From NCBI RefSeq assembly GCF_947503855.1, contig NZ_CANNFF010000001.1, positions 62,001 to 126,000 of the forward strand: DNA of 64,000 nt. Reading direction: 5' to 3'. Positions 1 through 9,528 of this stretch are shown here, piece by piece; the stretch's first letter is position 1; every line of letters starts with the position of its first letter. Source of the DNA: an uncultured Polaribacter sp. (GTDB taxonomy: Bacteria > Bacteroidota > Bacteroidia > Flavobacteriales > Flavobacteriaceae). Position numbers and translations under genes: made by a program. A model generated the notes under the pieces. It was not told where the DNA came from and did not search any database. It saw only the letters and a program-made list of their open reading frames with translations.

Positions 1-1526
1 GTAATACCTCCAAGACCTCCAACAATTAAATTATCATCTTTATCAATATAAATTGTTTTAACAATTTTGGTAGCTAATTTACTTTTACCAAAGACACGAA
101 TTCTTTTTGTTTTTTGATTAAACTTAATAAGACCTTTCCCAAAAGTAGCTATATATAAACTTCCTTTTGAATCTTTTTTTATATCATAAATATTTGAGGT
201 ACCAATCTGATTATTGAGTTCATCTGTTATAACATCATTTCGAATCTTTTTTGTATTCAGATCATAAACTAACAAACCTTTACTTAAGGTTCCTATAAAT
301 AACAAGTTTGGTTTTTGATAACATAATGACTTAATTGGTTGGTTTATATTTTTTTCTAAACTTTTAATTTCAAAAAACTTTACAACCTTACCTTGATTGT
401 CTAATGCATTTATTACACCTCCCTCAGTAGCAAAATAAATCTTAGAGTCTCTACCTGCTATTATACTATTTGTGATATTGTTATATAAATTATAATTTTT
501 ATTATGTAAAAAGTTTTGATATGATTTATCCCAAGTATATACGCCACCATTTTCAGTTCCTAACCACATTACTCCATTTTTATCTTTGTAAATGGTTTTT
601 ATAAAATTTTGGATAGTATTATTGCTATTTAAACGGTCTTCTTTTATATATGTAACTTTTTTAGAAGGTGTTATAAAGTACAGACCATTGGTTGTAGCTA
701 ACCAAGTATTTTTATCATTATCTATTTCAACATCTCTGACATCTATATTTTCTGGAATATCTATTCCCTTTGGACGACTAAATTTTTTAGTAACTGTATT
801 AAAGTGTAAAAACCCATGATACCTAGAGGCAACACCAATAACGCCTGGTGTTATTTCTAATACATTATTTACTATAAAATTAGTTTTTGATGTAGTTAAG
901 CTGTATTCTCTAATTTTAAACTTCCCCTGTCTATCTACCTCTACAATCCCTTTATTTGTAGCTAACCATACATTGTTTTTATGATCAGTAACCATACTAT
1001 TAATAGATCTAAAGCCAACTTTAGGGTTGCGTTGTAAAAACCTTATAAATCTATCTTTATTTTTTTCATAAATAGAAACTCCATTTTCTGTACCGAACCA
1101 AATATTTCCACCTGGTATTTCTAAACTACATTTTATCAAACTACTACTTAAAGAATATTTTACAGTTGGTCGTTTGTAAAACCTTTTAAACGTATTTGTT
1201 TTAGGATTATATCTATTTAGTCCATTAAAAGTTCCTATCCATAAATTTCCTTCTTTATCTTCTAGAAGATTTAAAGTTTCACTACTACTAATACTATTTG
1301 AATTTCCAGGGATGTTTCTATAAACAGTAAACTCTTTTCCGTTAAATTTATTCAATCCATTACTGGTTGCAAACCACATTTGCCCTAGTTTATCTTGTAC
1401 TATAGAAGATACGTTATTGTTTGATAAACCATCAGAAATATTTATATCCCTAAAGTTAAAATCACTTGTTTGCGATAATATACAAGTTGAGTAAAAGAGT
1501 ACTAGTAAAAGAAACTTCAACTTCAT
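1..1526 (-). CDS. Two-component regulator propeller (reg_prop) sensor protein, C-terminus outside window
   Basis: This frame is open from an ATG at 1526 to the window edge, giving about 508 residues with no stop. It begins with a signal peptide (MKLKFLLLVLFYSTCILSQ) and then shows many repeats of the type W(F/I/L)GT..GL.R(Y/F)(N/D), for example 'MWFATSNGLNKFNG', 'LWIGTFNGLNRYNP' and 'IWFGTENGVSIYEK', which are reg_prop beta-propeller blades. In the family such a periplasmic sensor half is followed by a Y_Y_Y domain, one transmembrane helix and a histidine kinase, often fused to a receiver and an AraC-type DNA-binding domain (hybrid two-component system, HTCS). The cytoplasmic half is not visible here, so kinase versus full HTCS cannot be decided. 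Lying at the end of a polysaccharide locus, it is the natural candidate for the oligosaccharide sensor of that locus. Confidence 0.85.
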   Translation of the reverse strand, partial: MKLKFLLLVLFYSTCILSQTSDFNFRDINISDGLSNNNVSSIVQDKLGQMWFATSNGLNKFNGKEFTVYRNIPGNSNSISSSETLNLLEDKEGNLWIGTFNGLNRYNPKTNTFKRFYKRPTVKYSLSSSLIKCSLEIPGGNIWFGTENGVSIYEKNKDRFIRFLQRNPKVGFRSINSMVTDHKNNVWLATNKGIVEVDRQGKFKIREYSLTTSKTNFIVNNVLEITPGVIGVASRYHGFLHFNTVTKKFSRPKGIDIPENIDVRDVEIDNDKNTWLATTNGLYFITPSKKVTYIKEDRLNSNNTIQNFIKTIYKDKNGVMWLGTENGGVYTWDKSYQNFLHNKNYNLYNNITNSIIAGRDSKIYFATEGGVINALDNQGKVVKFFEIKSLEKNINQPIKSLCYQKPNLLFIGTLSKGLLVYDLNTKKIRNDVITDELNNQIGTSNIYDIKKDSKGSLYIATFGKGLIKFNQKTKRIRVFGKSKLATKIVKTIYIDKDDNLIVGGLGGI

Positions 1527-1618
1527 TAATTAAACCTAATTGAACTTTTATAAAAGAATTATTTTTTTCGAAGTTAAAAAATAGATTTTAAAATAACATC
1601 TTATTCTAAAAATAAAAC

Positions 1619-1639
1619 AAAGTCTTTCGTAAAGACTTT
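1619..1639 (-). terminator. Hairpin downstream of the GntR regulator
   Basis: The inverted repeat AAAGTCTTT-CGT-AAAGACTTT lies 27 bases beyond the stop codon of the GntR gene and is flanked by A/T runs on both sides. It fits an intrinsic terminator for the regulator gene. Confidence 0.6.
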
Positions 1640-1665
1640 CTTTTAAATAAAGTTCAAATACTATA

Positions 1666-2706
1666 TTAAATAGATTCTCTTTCTATGAGGTTAAAGGGTA
1701 CTTTAACTTTTTCTTTTTTATTATTGATAATCATATTTGCGGCTTGTTGCCCCATATTATCAAAGTCTGTAGATAAAACTGTAATACCTAACAATTGTTT
1801 TAATGGAGTGTCATTGTAGGAAATTACTCCAATATCAGTTCCTAAGCTATAATTACTGCTTTTCACCTTATTTACTATATTTACTAAATCACTTTCTTCA
1901 ATAGTAATAAATACGGTTTTATCTTCTAATTTAGTTTCATTAGTTACCTCTTCTAAAATTTCAAATTTAAAATTATTTTGGTTACAGTATTTTTGAAAAC
2001 CCTTTAGTATGTCCTTATGATAAGGATAAAATGAGTTCTTAGGATACACAATAGTTAACTTATTGTATTTAGAGATACTTTCTATTCCTTTTTCTAAAGC
2101 AGTAACAATATCATTTTCATAATCTTGATAGACTTCAATAAAATTACCTTCAATGGCATGATCTTTATTATCCAAAATAATTAAATCGTCTTTTGGTATC
2201 TTATTAATTATTTTAGTTACTTTTTCTGTTGTACTTATATGGGCTAGGTTTTTGGTTCTAAAATGCGGCATTATTACATAATAGTCATAAGAAGACTCAT
2301 ATTTTTCCATTAACTCTACAAATAATGTTTCATCACAGTGATAACTATGAAGATCTACATGACAATCAGCACCCATTTCGTTAGAAAATGAATTGTAAAT
2401 TTTCATTTTAAAAGGACTCAATTTATTTACCAAAAACAAAATATTTATCTTAGAGATTAGTTGGTTTTGAGCTATATATGTTCCTTTTCCATGAACAGAA
2501 ACTAAAACTTTACGTTTTTTTAAAATACTATATGCCCTTTCAACTGTATCTCTTGATAGATATGTTTTCTGACTCAATTTATTGATCGACGGAATTTTAT
2601 CGCCAACTTTTATATTTCCCTCTGAAATATTAGTAATTATTGAGTTAATAATTTGTAAATATTTTGGAACAACCGATTCAGTATCTAATTTAATTAAGTC
2701 TACCAT
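1666..2706 (-). CDS. GntR-family transcriptional regulator with LacI-type ligand-binding domain
   Basis: The protein has 346 residues. Residues 1-80 form a GntR winged helix: 'VPKYLQIINSIITNISEG' then 'VGDKIPSINKLS', 'LSRDTVERAYSIL' and 'GKGTYIAQ' match the family pattern. Residues 90-346 resemble the periplasmic-binding-protein fold of LacI repressors and end in 'NMGQQAANMIINNKKE'. In Bacteroidota, GntR proteins of this hybrid kind control sugar catabolism (FucR is a known example) and sense a monosaccharide or phosphosugar. The gene is monocistronic, with its own hairpin downstream and 121 bp between it and the sulfatase gene. Which promoters it controls is not visible. It could act on the locus or on a central catabolic operon elsewhere. 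Confidence 0.85.
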   Translation of the reverse strand: MVDLIKLDTESVVPKYLQIINSIITNISEGNIKVGDKIPSINKLSQKTYLSRDTVERAYSILKKRKVLVSVHGKGTYIAQNQLISKINILFLVNKLSPFKMKIYNSFSNEMGADCHVDLHSYHCDETLFVELMEKYESSYDYYVIMPHFRTKNLAHISTTEKVTKIINKIPKDDLIILDNKDHAIEGNFIEVYQDYENDIVTALEKGIESISKYNKLTIVYPKNSFYPYHKDILKGFQKYCNQNNFKFEILEEVTNETKLEDKTVFITIEESDLVNIVNKVKSSNYSLGTDIGVISYNDTPLKQLLGITVLSTDFDNMGQQAANMIINNKKEKVKVPFNLIERESI

Positions 2707-2827
2707 GTTACGTACCTTTTAATTGAGGTAAATTTAGAATGGATTGAATAATAAAAAATCTGAAATAGGGTAACTTAAAGTTTTTTAACACTTTTGTATG
2801 CTATATTGATAATTTAAAACCAATTAT

Positions 2828-4273
2828 TTATTTTCTAGGTTTATCATTTTGTAAAAAAGGGGTATCTCTAGGGAACTGTTTTTCTAAAAGCATTTTCATT
2901 CTTACTTCAGTTTTCTTATATTTTTTATTTCCAGAAAGGTTTACAAAAGACAATAAACTATTTTTATGTTCATATAATTCTGCTTGTAAAATTTCATTGG
3001 TTACCGAATTTCTCCACTCTGTATATCGCCATTTTCCGTCAGTAGCTGTAACTCCCATAATTTTCTTTCCTCTGGCATAAACACTGGTAGCTATTTTATC
3101 CCAATTTTTATTTGGTTTATTTATAACAGGAAGTATACTTTTCCCATCAGATTTTGGTCCTTTTAATCCACAAAAATCAACTAAAGTTGGAAAAATATCT
3201 ACATTTTCTACCAAAGCATCTGATGTTTTACCAGTTTTTCTTTTCTTATAATTGGTTTCTCTACTAATAATTAAAGGAACTCTTACATCTATTTCTACAT
3301 TAGAATGTTTACACCAAGCACCATATTCGCCAATTTTGTACCCATGATCACTCATAAAAATAACCATGGTGTTTTTTCTTAAATCCAATTCTTCTAAAGT
3401 TTGCATTATCTTACCCACTTGTGCATCTATAAAACTAACTGAAGCATGATAACCATGAATTAAAGTTCGTGTTAATTCATCATCTAAATCTCCTTTTTTA
3501 GGTATTCCATAATATCCTTTTAACTCGCCCCAAGAACTTAATGCCAAACGATACATTCCTTCTGGTTTTGTTCTTGAAGGAATTTTAAATTTACTTTTAT
3601 CATGCAAATCCCAGTATTTTTTTGGGGCATTAAAAGGTAAATGTGGTTTACTTAACCCTACAAACATTAAAAATTTATCATCTTTAATTTTGTTCAAAGT
3701 TTCAATTGCATATTTAGACACTCGTCCATCTTTATAAGCCTCATCTTCAACATCGGCATCTTCGTAAGCGGGTCCTTTTAATGGTTTTACCCCTTCTGCT
3801 TTTAAACGCTTCATTAATGCAATGTTTTCTGATTTTACATAGCTATTAGCTTCTTTTTTAAAATGATAAGTCCAATACTGTTTATCATCAACACTATGGT
3901 GATATACTTTACCAATACTAACCGTTTTGTAACCATTTTTTTTAAATAATTGAGGCATAGAAACTACCTTTTTATGCACTTTTCTAAGTGGTGTAAAAAT
4001 ACTATAGATACCCAATGTTTCTGGACGCAAACCTGTTAAGGTACTCATTCTAGAAGGTGCACAAATGGCTTGTTGCACATATGCTTTGTTAAATTGTACG
4101 CCATCTGCTGCTAATTTATCGATGTTTGGGGTGATGGCTGTTTCACTGCCATAACAACCTAATTCTGCTCGTAAATCATCAACATAAAAAACTAAAACAT
4201 TCGGTTTTTCTTCTTGAGAAAAAGTGTTTGAAACAAAAAAAGTAATGCAAAATAATATAAGTAATTTTTTCAT
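2828..4273 (-). CDS. S1-family sulfatase, iduronate-2-sulfatase-like, secreted
   Basis: The 481-residue protein has a signal peptide (residues 1-20, ending NTFSQ). The metal-binding start '[10 protein letters not shown]' (D32, D33) and the sulfatase signature C-A-P-S-R at residues 71-75 are present. C71 would be converted to formylglycine, the catalytic residue of the family. '[18 protein letters not shown]' supplies the C-terminal Asp/His metal ligands. Overall it resembles iduronate-2-sulfatase-type enzymes (SulfAtlas S1_7 is my best guess, unchecked). It is the last gene of the unit GH78-GH78-GH43-sulfatase-sulfatase, 14 bp after the preceding sulfatase. Probable role: removal of sulfate from rhamnose or xylose residues of oligosaccharides in the periplasm. 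No maturase gene lies in this window. Confidence 0.9.
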   Translation of the reverse strand: MKKLLILFCITFFVSNTFSQEEKPNVLVFYVDDLRAELGCYGSETAITPNIDKLAADGVQFNKAYVQQAICAPSRMSTLTGLRPETLGIYSIFTPLRKVHKKVVSMPQLFKKNGYKTVSIGKVYHHSVDDKQYWTYHFKKEANSYVKSENIALMKRLKAEGVKPLKGPAYEDADVEDEAYKDGRVSKYAIETLNKIKDDKFLMFVGLSKPHLPFNAPKKYWDLHDKSKFKIPSRTKPEGMYRLALSSWGELKGYYGIPKKGDLDDELTRTLIHGYHASVSFIDAQVGKIMQTLEELDLRKNTMVIFMSDHGYKIGEYGAWCKHSNVEIDVRVPLIISRETNYKKRKTGKTSDALVENVDIFPTLVDFCGLKGPKSDGKSILPVINKPNKNWDKIATSVYARGKKIMGVTATDGKWRYTEWRNSVTNEILQAELYEHKNSLLSFVNLSGNKKYKKTEVRMKMLLEKQFPRDTPFLQNDKPRK

Positions 4274-4287
4274 TTTAAATATTTATT

Positions 4288-5766
4288 TTAAAGTTTTTTT
4301 GGTGATTGTACTGTACCTGTTCCTTCTTTCCAGTCCCACCAATTAATAGCTCTTCTGCTATCGTCAAATTTATAACCCCATTTCTCCATATAATACGCTC
4401 TTGGTCTCACCTCATCTCCAATTTTTTGAAGTTGTTGCTGTAATTTATCATCTAAATCTTTTTGAATTCCTTCAAATTCTGGTTTCCCTAATAAATTATT
4501 TTGTTGGTAAGGGTCTTTATCATTGTCATAAAACATACTTGGCCCTTTTGGAGTAACTGCATAAGTGTATTGCTTCGTTCTAATTCCTCTGTAGGGTTGA
4601 TCTTTATAATTAGCTCCAAAAGGAGCAACATTCATTACCAAAGCTGCTCTATCTGCATTTGGGTCAGGATTTTGGATTAATGCTGCTAAATTTTCTCCTT
4701 CAATATCTTTTGGAATATCAATATTTGTTAACCCCAATAAAGATGGCAAAATATCTGGCGTTGTTAAAGGCGCATTTACAACTTTCCCTTTATTACCTTT
4801 AATTTTTGGGTATCTAATTAAGAAAGGAACTCTAACAGATTCGTCCCAAGCCAATTGTTTTACAAAAGGTTTTACGCCATGTGCCCCCATCATTTCTCCA
4901 TGATCTGCAGAAAAAACAATAATGGTGTTTTCTAATAAACCCAATTCTTTTATTTTATTAATAACATTCCCAATAGCTTTATCTGTTGCAGTTGCGTGTG
5001 CATAATACCCCTGTAATTCTTTACGAGCTCTTTCTTTAAATTTATCCGAAATATTAGGATTCAATGTCAACGATTCTGGCGGATACATATCTTTATACTT
5101 CTTTGGGGCAGAACCATGAGGATAATGTGGTGTAGCAATAGAAATTAAGGCTAAAAATGGATTCTCATCTTTAGAATGCTTTTCTAAATATTGATTTGCA
5201 TCTTCTGTAATTGCAAATGGCGAGTACTTTTTCCAGTGTTTTAATGTGGTATTTTCGTTATCATAATAAGGCATTTTTGTATAATTATGAGAACATTCTA
5301 ACGCTTTCCAAAAATCAAAACCTTGTCTTCTTTCTTTTGGGATATAGGTTGAACGACCATGGCCATCTAAATGCCATTTACCCCAATAAGCAGTGTTATA
5401 CCCTTCTTTTTTAAATATTTCTGCCATGGTTACTTCTTCTGCAGGCATGTGCAAGTCATTTAAAAACATTCCTGTAGTTGTTGGAAATTTTCCTGTAAAT
5501 AATGCTGCACGATGTGGAGTACAAACTGGTGTAACAGAAACTGTATTTGTAAAATTTACAGATTCTTTTGCAAAAGCATCTAAATTTGGTGTTTTTACAT
5601 CTGGATTACCAGCATATCCTAAAGCAGAACCTCTCCATTGATCTGTAAGGATATAGACTATGTTTGGTTTTTTTTCTACTTTTTGTTCTGATTTTGCTGC
5701 TTTTTTACAACTGAATAAAGTAGTTGCAATGATTAAAATTACCGTAGAAAATATTTTGATTTTCAT
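4288..5766 (-). CDS. S1-family sulfatase, lipoprotein
   Basis: The 492-residue protein carries a lipoprotein signal (lipobox cysteine C20 in 'ATTLFSCKKA'), so it is probably anchored in a membrane on the periplasmic side. The N-terminal metal site reads 'YILTDQWR' (D42 followed by Q43 rather than a second Asp, common in one branch of S1). The formylglycine motif is C-T-P-H-R at residues 82-86, and 'FSADHGEMMGAHGVKPFVKQ' gives the later Asp/His/Lys ligands. It differs clearly from the neighbouring sulfatase (CTPHR against CAPSR), so the two likely remove sulfate from different positions or residues. It sits 23 bp downstream of the GH43 gene in the same unit. The SulfAtlas subfamily was not determined. 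Confidence 0.9.
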   Translation of the reverse strand: MKIKIFSTVILIIATTLFSCKKAAKSEQKVEKKPNIVYILTDQWRGSALGYAGNPDVKTPNLDAFAKESVNFTNTVSVTPVCTPHRAALFTGKFPTTTGMFLNDLHMPAEEVTMAEIFKKEGYNTAYWGKWHLDGHGRSTYIPKERRQGFDFWKALECSHNYTKMPYYDNENTTLKHWKKYSPFAITEDANQYLEKHSKDENPFLALISIATPHYPHGSAPKKYKDMYPPESLTLNPNISDKFKERARKELQGYYAHATATDKAIGNVINKIKELGLLENTIIVFSADHGEMMGAHGVKPFVKQLAWDESVRVPFLIRYPKIKGNKGKVVNAPLTTPDILPSLLGLTNIDIPKDIEGENLAALIQNPDPNADRAALVMNVAPFGANYKDQPYRGIRTKQYTYAVTPKGPSMFYDNDKDPYQQNNLLGKPEFEGIQKDLDDKLQQQLQKIGDEVRPRAYYMEKWGYKFDDSRRAINWWDWKEGTGTVQSPKKL

Positions 5767-5789
5767 TTTTAAATTGATTGCTTATTTGA

Positions 5790-6773
5790 TTATTGATTAA
5801 TTTTAGAAACCCCTTCTTTGGTGGCGTAAATTTCTTGTATTGTACAATCTTCATTATAGTACAAATATTCAATAGCAGTATTTCTTCTAAATTTAGATCC
5901 CTCATTCCATCCTTGCCAATGATAAAAGAAATAATTTTGACCTTTATAATTGATAATAGAGTGATGATCTTGTCTTTGCTTTGGATTCAACCCGCCTTTG
6001 TATTCAAATGGTCCATAAGGATTGTTACCCATTGCATAAAACCCGCCTAAACCCGCATTGTAAGAGAAATAGTAGATTCCGTTTCGTTTGTGCATGTAAC
6101 TAGCTTCAAAAAAGTTTTTATACCCATAATCTATAGTTCTTGGTTTTTCTGCTAATTCTAAAAGATTATCTTTTAGCAACGCTACTTTAGGTTCTCTAAC
6201 ACCCCAATATAAATACGTTTTACCATCATCATCTTTAAAAACGCAAGGATCTAACCATTGTCCTTCAACTCCTTCTATCCAACCTACATATTTAAAAGGC
6301 CCTTCTGGAACATCACTCACTGCAACCCCACATCGCATATCGTCTTTATTGCCTTTTACAGAATGAGGATACAATAAATAATACTTGCCATTTTTATAAA
6401 TGGCAGTTGGTGCCCACATCCAACCAGGAACTCCCCATGAAATATCTCTAGAATGGAATACTTCTCCATGATCGGTCCAATTAACCATATCTGTTGATGA
6501 AAAAGCACGATACCCATCCATTGAGTTGTAATTTACTGCATCTTCTGCATCTCGAGAAGTATACATCCATACTTTACCATCATTCCAAATGTGGGCAGAT
6601 GGGTCTGCGGTTCTAATATGACGAATTACTGGATTATTATAACTAGTTTCCTTTAAAACTTGTTGCTTATCATTTTCATTCTTTTTAGATGTTCCTTTAT
6701 TTTGATTTTTACATCCCGCTAAAATGAGAATGATTGAAATAGAAAAAACGGTTTTAAATAATATGACTTTCAT
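5790..6773 (-). CDS. GH43-family glycoside hydrolase, lipoprotein
   Basis: A 327-residue, single-domain five-bladed propeller enzyme. The lipobox cysteine is C21 ('LILAGCKN'). The three acidic GH43 positions can be read: D57 in 'RTADPSAHIW' (general base), D175 in 'GQWLDPCVFKDDDGKTYLYW' (pKa modulator) and E223 in 'FFEASYMHKRNGIYYFSYN' (general acid). The family contains beta-xylosidases and alpha-L-arabinofuranosidases. With xylose isomerase and xylulokinase in the same locus, beta-xylosidase is more likely, and a GH43 beta-xylosidase role is known in ulvan loci. It lies 4 bp downstream of the second GH78 gene and 23 bp upstream of a sulfatase gene. Confidence 0.88.
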   Translation of the reverse strand: MKVILFKTVFSISIILILAGCKNQNKGTSKKNENDKQQVLKETSYNNPVIRHIRTADPSAHIWNDGKVWMYTSRDAEDAVNYNSMDGYRAFSSTDMVNWTDHGEVFHSRDISWGVPGWMWAPTAIYKNGKYYLLYPHSVKGNKDDMRCGVAVSDVPEGPFKYVGWIEGVEGQWLDPCVFKDDDGKTYLYWGVREPKVALLKDNLLELAEKPRTIDYGYKNFFEASYMHKRNGIYYFSYNAGLGGFYAMGNNPYGPFEYKGGLNPKQRQDHHSIINYKGQNYFFYHWQGWNEGSKFRRNTAIEYLYYNEDCTIQEIYATKEGVSKINQ

Positions 6774-6777
6774 TATA

Positions 6778-9528
6778 TTATAGTTTAGAATTAAATGTAT
6801 AGGTACCAGGTTTTACGATTAACTCAGAATTAACTTTATAATCGCTTATTATTTTTACATCATTAGATTCTTCAAAAGATTCTAATGTTCCTGGCACTGT
6901 AACTTTTGCTTTTGTATTTGGAGGAACAACAATTTGTAATTGTAACTTATCTCCTTTTATTTCCCAAGATGATGAAACTTTCCCATAAGGTGTATCTAAA
7001 TTTGCTGATGCCGATGTTAATGGAGATTTTGGAACTGGCGCAATTTTAATCATTTTATAACCAGCCTCTAAGGGAGCTATACCTGCAATACGCTCGTACA
7101 TCCACTCTCCAATAGCTCCGTAAGCATAATGATTTAAACTGTTCATATTTTGCGGATTAAAACCTTCTGCTTTGCTATAACTATTCCAACGTTCCCAAAT
7201 AGTTGTAGCTCCTTGGTTTATCGAGTAAAACCAAGATGGATAAGTTTCGTTAAACAATAATTTATACATCAAACCTATTTCTCCTGTTTCATCTAATACT
7301 TCTGATAATAATGGAGTTCCTAAAAAACCTGTTCTTAAATGATTATCTGCTTCTTCAATCTTTTTTAATAATTGTTCTTTTGCCCCTTTTTGTTTTTGTT
7401 CTGGTAACATATCGAATGCCAACGCCAACAAATAGGTTGTTTGTGTTTCCGTTGCATTTTTTACTTTTCCATTTTCATCAAAAAAATGATTTGCAAACTT
7501 TTTTGATACTTCTTTAAAAAGGTTCTCATATTTTTGATATTCCTTTTCTTTTCCCAAAATTTTTGCGGTTTTTGCAGTTAGTTTTGCTGAGTGTGCAAAA
7601 AATGCAGTTCCAATTACACTTTGTTTAGTATCTCCTTTATTATTCCCATTTTCTGGATAAGGTTGTAACCAATCTCCAAAAAAACCCATTTTAGAGATTC
7701 CTTTTTTGGTGTTTTTTTCATGATAAGCAACCCAACCTTTCATCATTTCAAAATTTTCTTCTAGGATTCTTTTATCTCCTGTTCTTAGGTAGATCTTCCA
7801 AGGGATAATAGTACAAACGTCTCCCCAACCTGCACTTACTTTATTATTAAACAAAACATCTGGCACTACCCAAGGAATTCCTCCATCATCAAACTGAGAT
7901 TCTCGTACACTTTGCATCCAGCTTGCCCAAAATTTATACACATTTGCATTAAAGATAGACGTTGGTCCAAACACTTGTGCATCTCCTGTCCAACCCATTC
8001 GTTCATCACGTTGTGGACAATCTGTAGGAATATCAAAGAAATTACCTCGTAAACCCCAAACAATATTACTTTGTAGTTGATTTAATTTTTCATTTGAAGA
8101 TGTAAATGTTCCATTTTTATCAAAATCTGAATATTGTACCAAACCTGTTACCCAATCTTTAGATGGTTTTTTTGAGGTATCAAATCCACTTAATTCCACA
8201 TATCTAAATCCGTGAAATGTAAATTTTGGTTCATATTCTATAATCCCATCTTCATTAGCTGTATAATAATTTGTAGACAAAGCAGAACGATAATTTTCAG
8301 TATAAAAAGAACCATCAGGAGATAACATTTCTGCAAATCTAATTTTTAGTATTTGTCCTTTTTTCATTGGTACTTTTATCAATGGAACACCTACCATATT
8401 CTGTTCTAAATCAAAAATAACTGCTCCATCTTTTTCTATTATTTGCTTTGTAGGAAGCTGAATTTTTGTTTTTACTGTGGTATGCCTTTTGGGTTCTAAA
8501 CGAATATCATTAGTAATAGAAAATGCATTTACGGATTCCCAATTCTTATCATTAAAATTATTGGTTGTCCAATTTGGCATCTCTAAATTAGCATCATAAG
8601 TTTCTCCATCATAAATACTTGCCAAACGTATGGGCCCATTTGTGGTTCCTTTCCAACTATCATCAGAAATTACCACTTCTTTTGAACCATCTTTCATTGT
8701 CAATTCTAATTGACAAATCATTTTAGGCGTTTCAGTATCTAGCCAGTATTTTTTCATCCAACCTAAACGTCCAGAATGCCATCCTGCAGCCAATTCTACA
8801 CCAATGGTATTTTGTCCAGATTCTATTAAATTGGTAACATTGTAAGTAATGGTTTCTATACGTTTTTTATAAGGTGTATATCCTGGAGGCATTACATCAT
8901 TACTAACATCCTCTCCATTAACAGCAACATCAAAAACACCTTTTGCTGTAATGTATAACCTTGCAGATGCTACATTATTAGAAAGTTCAAAATCTTTACG
9001 TAAATATTGTGGTCTATGAAGAATATTTTTTTGAGTACCTATAACTTTTTCTTTTTTGGTATCTAAACCAATCCACTTTGCTTTCCAATCAGAATTGTTT
9101 AATAAGCCTAATTCAAAATGATTGATATCACTCCAAAAAGAAGCTTCTTTATCTTGATTCCAATATTTTACTTGCCAATATACTTTTTGACGAGATTCTA
9201 ATTCCTTTCCGTGGTATTTTACCCAAACAGATTGCTCACTTTCTTGTTTTTTAGAATCCCATAAATCTGCATTATTGGGTAATAATTCTGGGTTACTTGC
9301 TACCACAATTTGATATGCAAACTGGCTTTTATTATTTTTTAAGGCAGGTAATTTCCAGGAAAATGTTGGTGTTGCATCATAAAAACCTAAAGGATTTTGA
9401 AATCCTTCTGAAATGGTTAAATCATTTGCTTTTTCTAAAGTTTCTTTTTGATCACAAGAGGTTACACTAAAAAAAACAACACATAAAAGTGTGATTAAAA
9501 ATGCTTTTTGTTGAGATGTATTATTCAT
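6778..9528 (-). CDS. GH78 alpha-L-rhamnosidase, lipoprotein (downstream tandem copy)
   Basis: The 916-residue protein has a lipoprotein signal (C25 in 'SVTSCDQ'), N-terminal beta-sandwich modules, an (alpha/alpha)6 catalytic domain and a C-terminal beta domain, the usual bacterial alpha-L-rhamnosidase layout. The diagnostic block 'DCPQRDERMGWTGDAQ' contains the general acid candidate E509 and the adjacent conserved D508. A second conserved block is 'YPSWFYSINQGATTIWERWN'. It is very similar along its whole length to the upstream neighbour, so the pair arose by tandem duplication. The start codon overlaps the last codons of the upstream gene by eight bases, which suggests translational coupling. 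Expected role: release of terminal L-rhamnose from oligosaccharides in the periplasm. Confidence 0.93.
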   Translation of the reverse strand: MNNTSQQKAFLITLLCVVFFSVTSCDQKETLEKANDLTISEGFQNPLGFYDATPTFSWKLPALKNNKSQFAYQIVVASNPELLPNNADLWDSKKQESEQSVWVKYHGKELESRQKVYWQVKYWNQDKEASFWSDINHFELGLLNNSDWKAKWIGLDTKKEKVIGTQKNILHRPQYLRKDFELSNNVASARLYITAKGVFDVAVNGEDVSNDVMPPGYTPYKKRIETITYNVTNLIESGQNTIGVELAAGWHSGRLGWMKKYWLDTETPKMICQLELTMKDGSKEVVISDDSWKGTTNGPIRLASIYDGETYDANLEMPNWTTNNFNDKNWESVNAFSITNDIRLEPKRHTTVKTKIQLPTKQIIEKDGAVIFDLEQNMVGVPLIKVPMKKGQILKIRFAEMLSPDGSFYTENYRSALSTNYYTANEDGIIEYEPKFTFHGFRYVELSGFDTSKKPSKDWVTGLVQYSDFDKNGTFTSSNEKLNQLQSNIVWGLRGNFFDIPTDCPQRDERMGWTGDAQVFGPTSIFNANVYKFWASWMQSVRESQFDDGGIPWVVPDVLFNNKVSAGWGDVCTIIPWKIYLRTGDKRILEENFEMMKGWVAYHEKNTKKGISKMGFFGDWLQPYPENGNNKGDTKQSVIGTAFFAHSAKLTAKTAKILGKEKEYQKYENLFKEVSKKFANHFFDENGKVKNATETQTTYLLALAFDMLPEQKQKGAKEQLLKKIEEADNHLRTGFLGTPLLSEVLDETGEIGLMYKLLFNETYPSWFYSINQGATTIWERWNSYSKAEGFNPQNMNSLNHYAYGAIGEWMYERIAGIAPLEAGYKMIKIAPVPKSPLTSASANLDTPYGKVSSSWEIKGDKLQLQIVVPPNTKAKVTVPGTLESFEESNDVKIISDYKVNSELIVKPGTYTFNSKL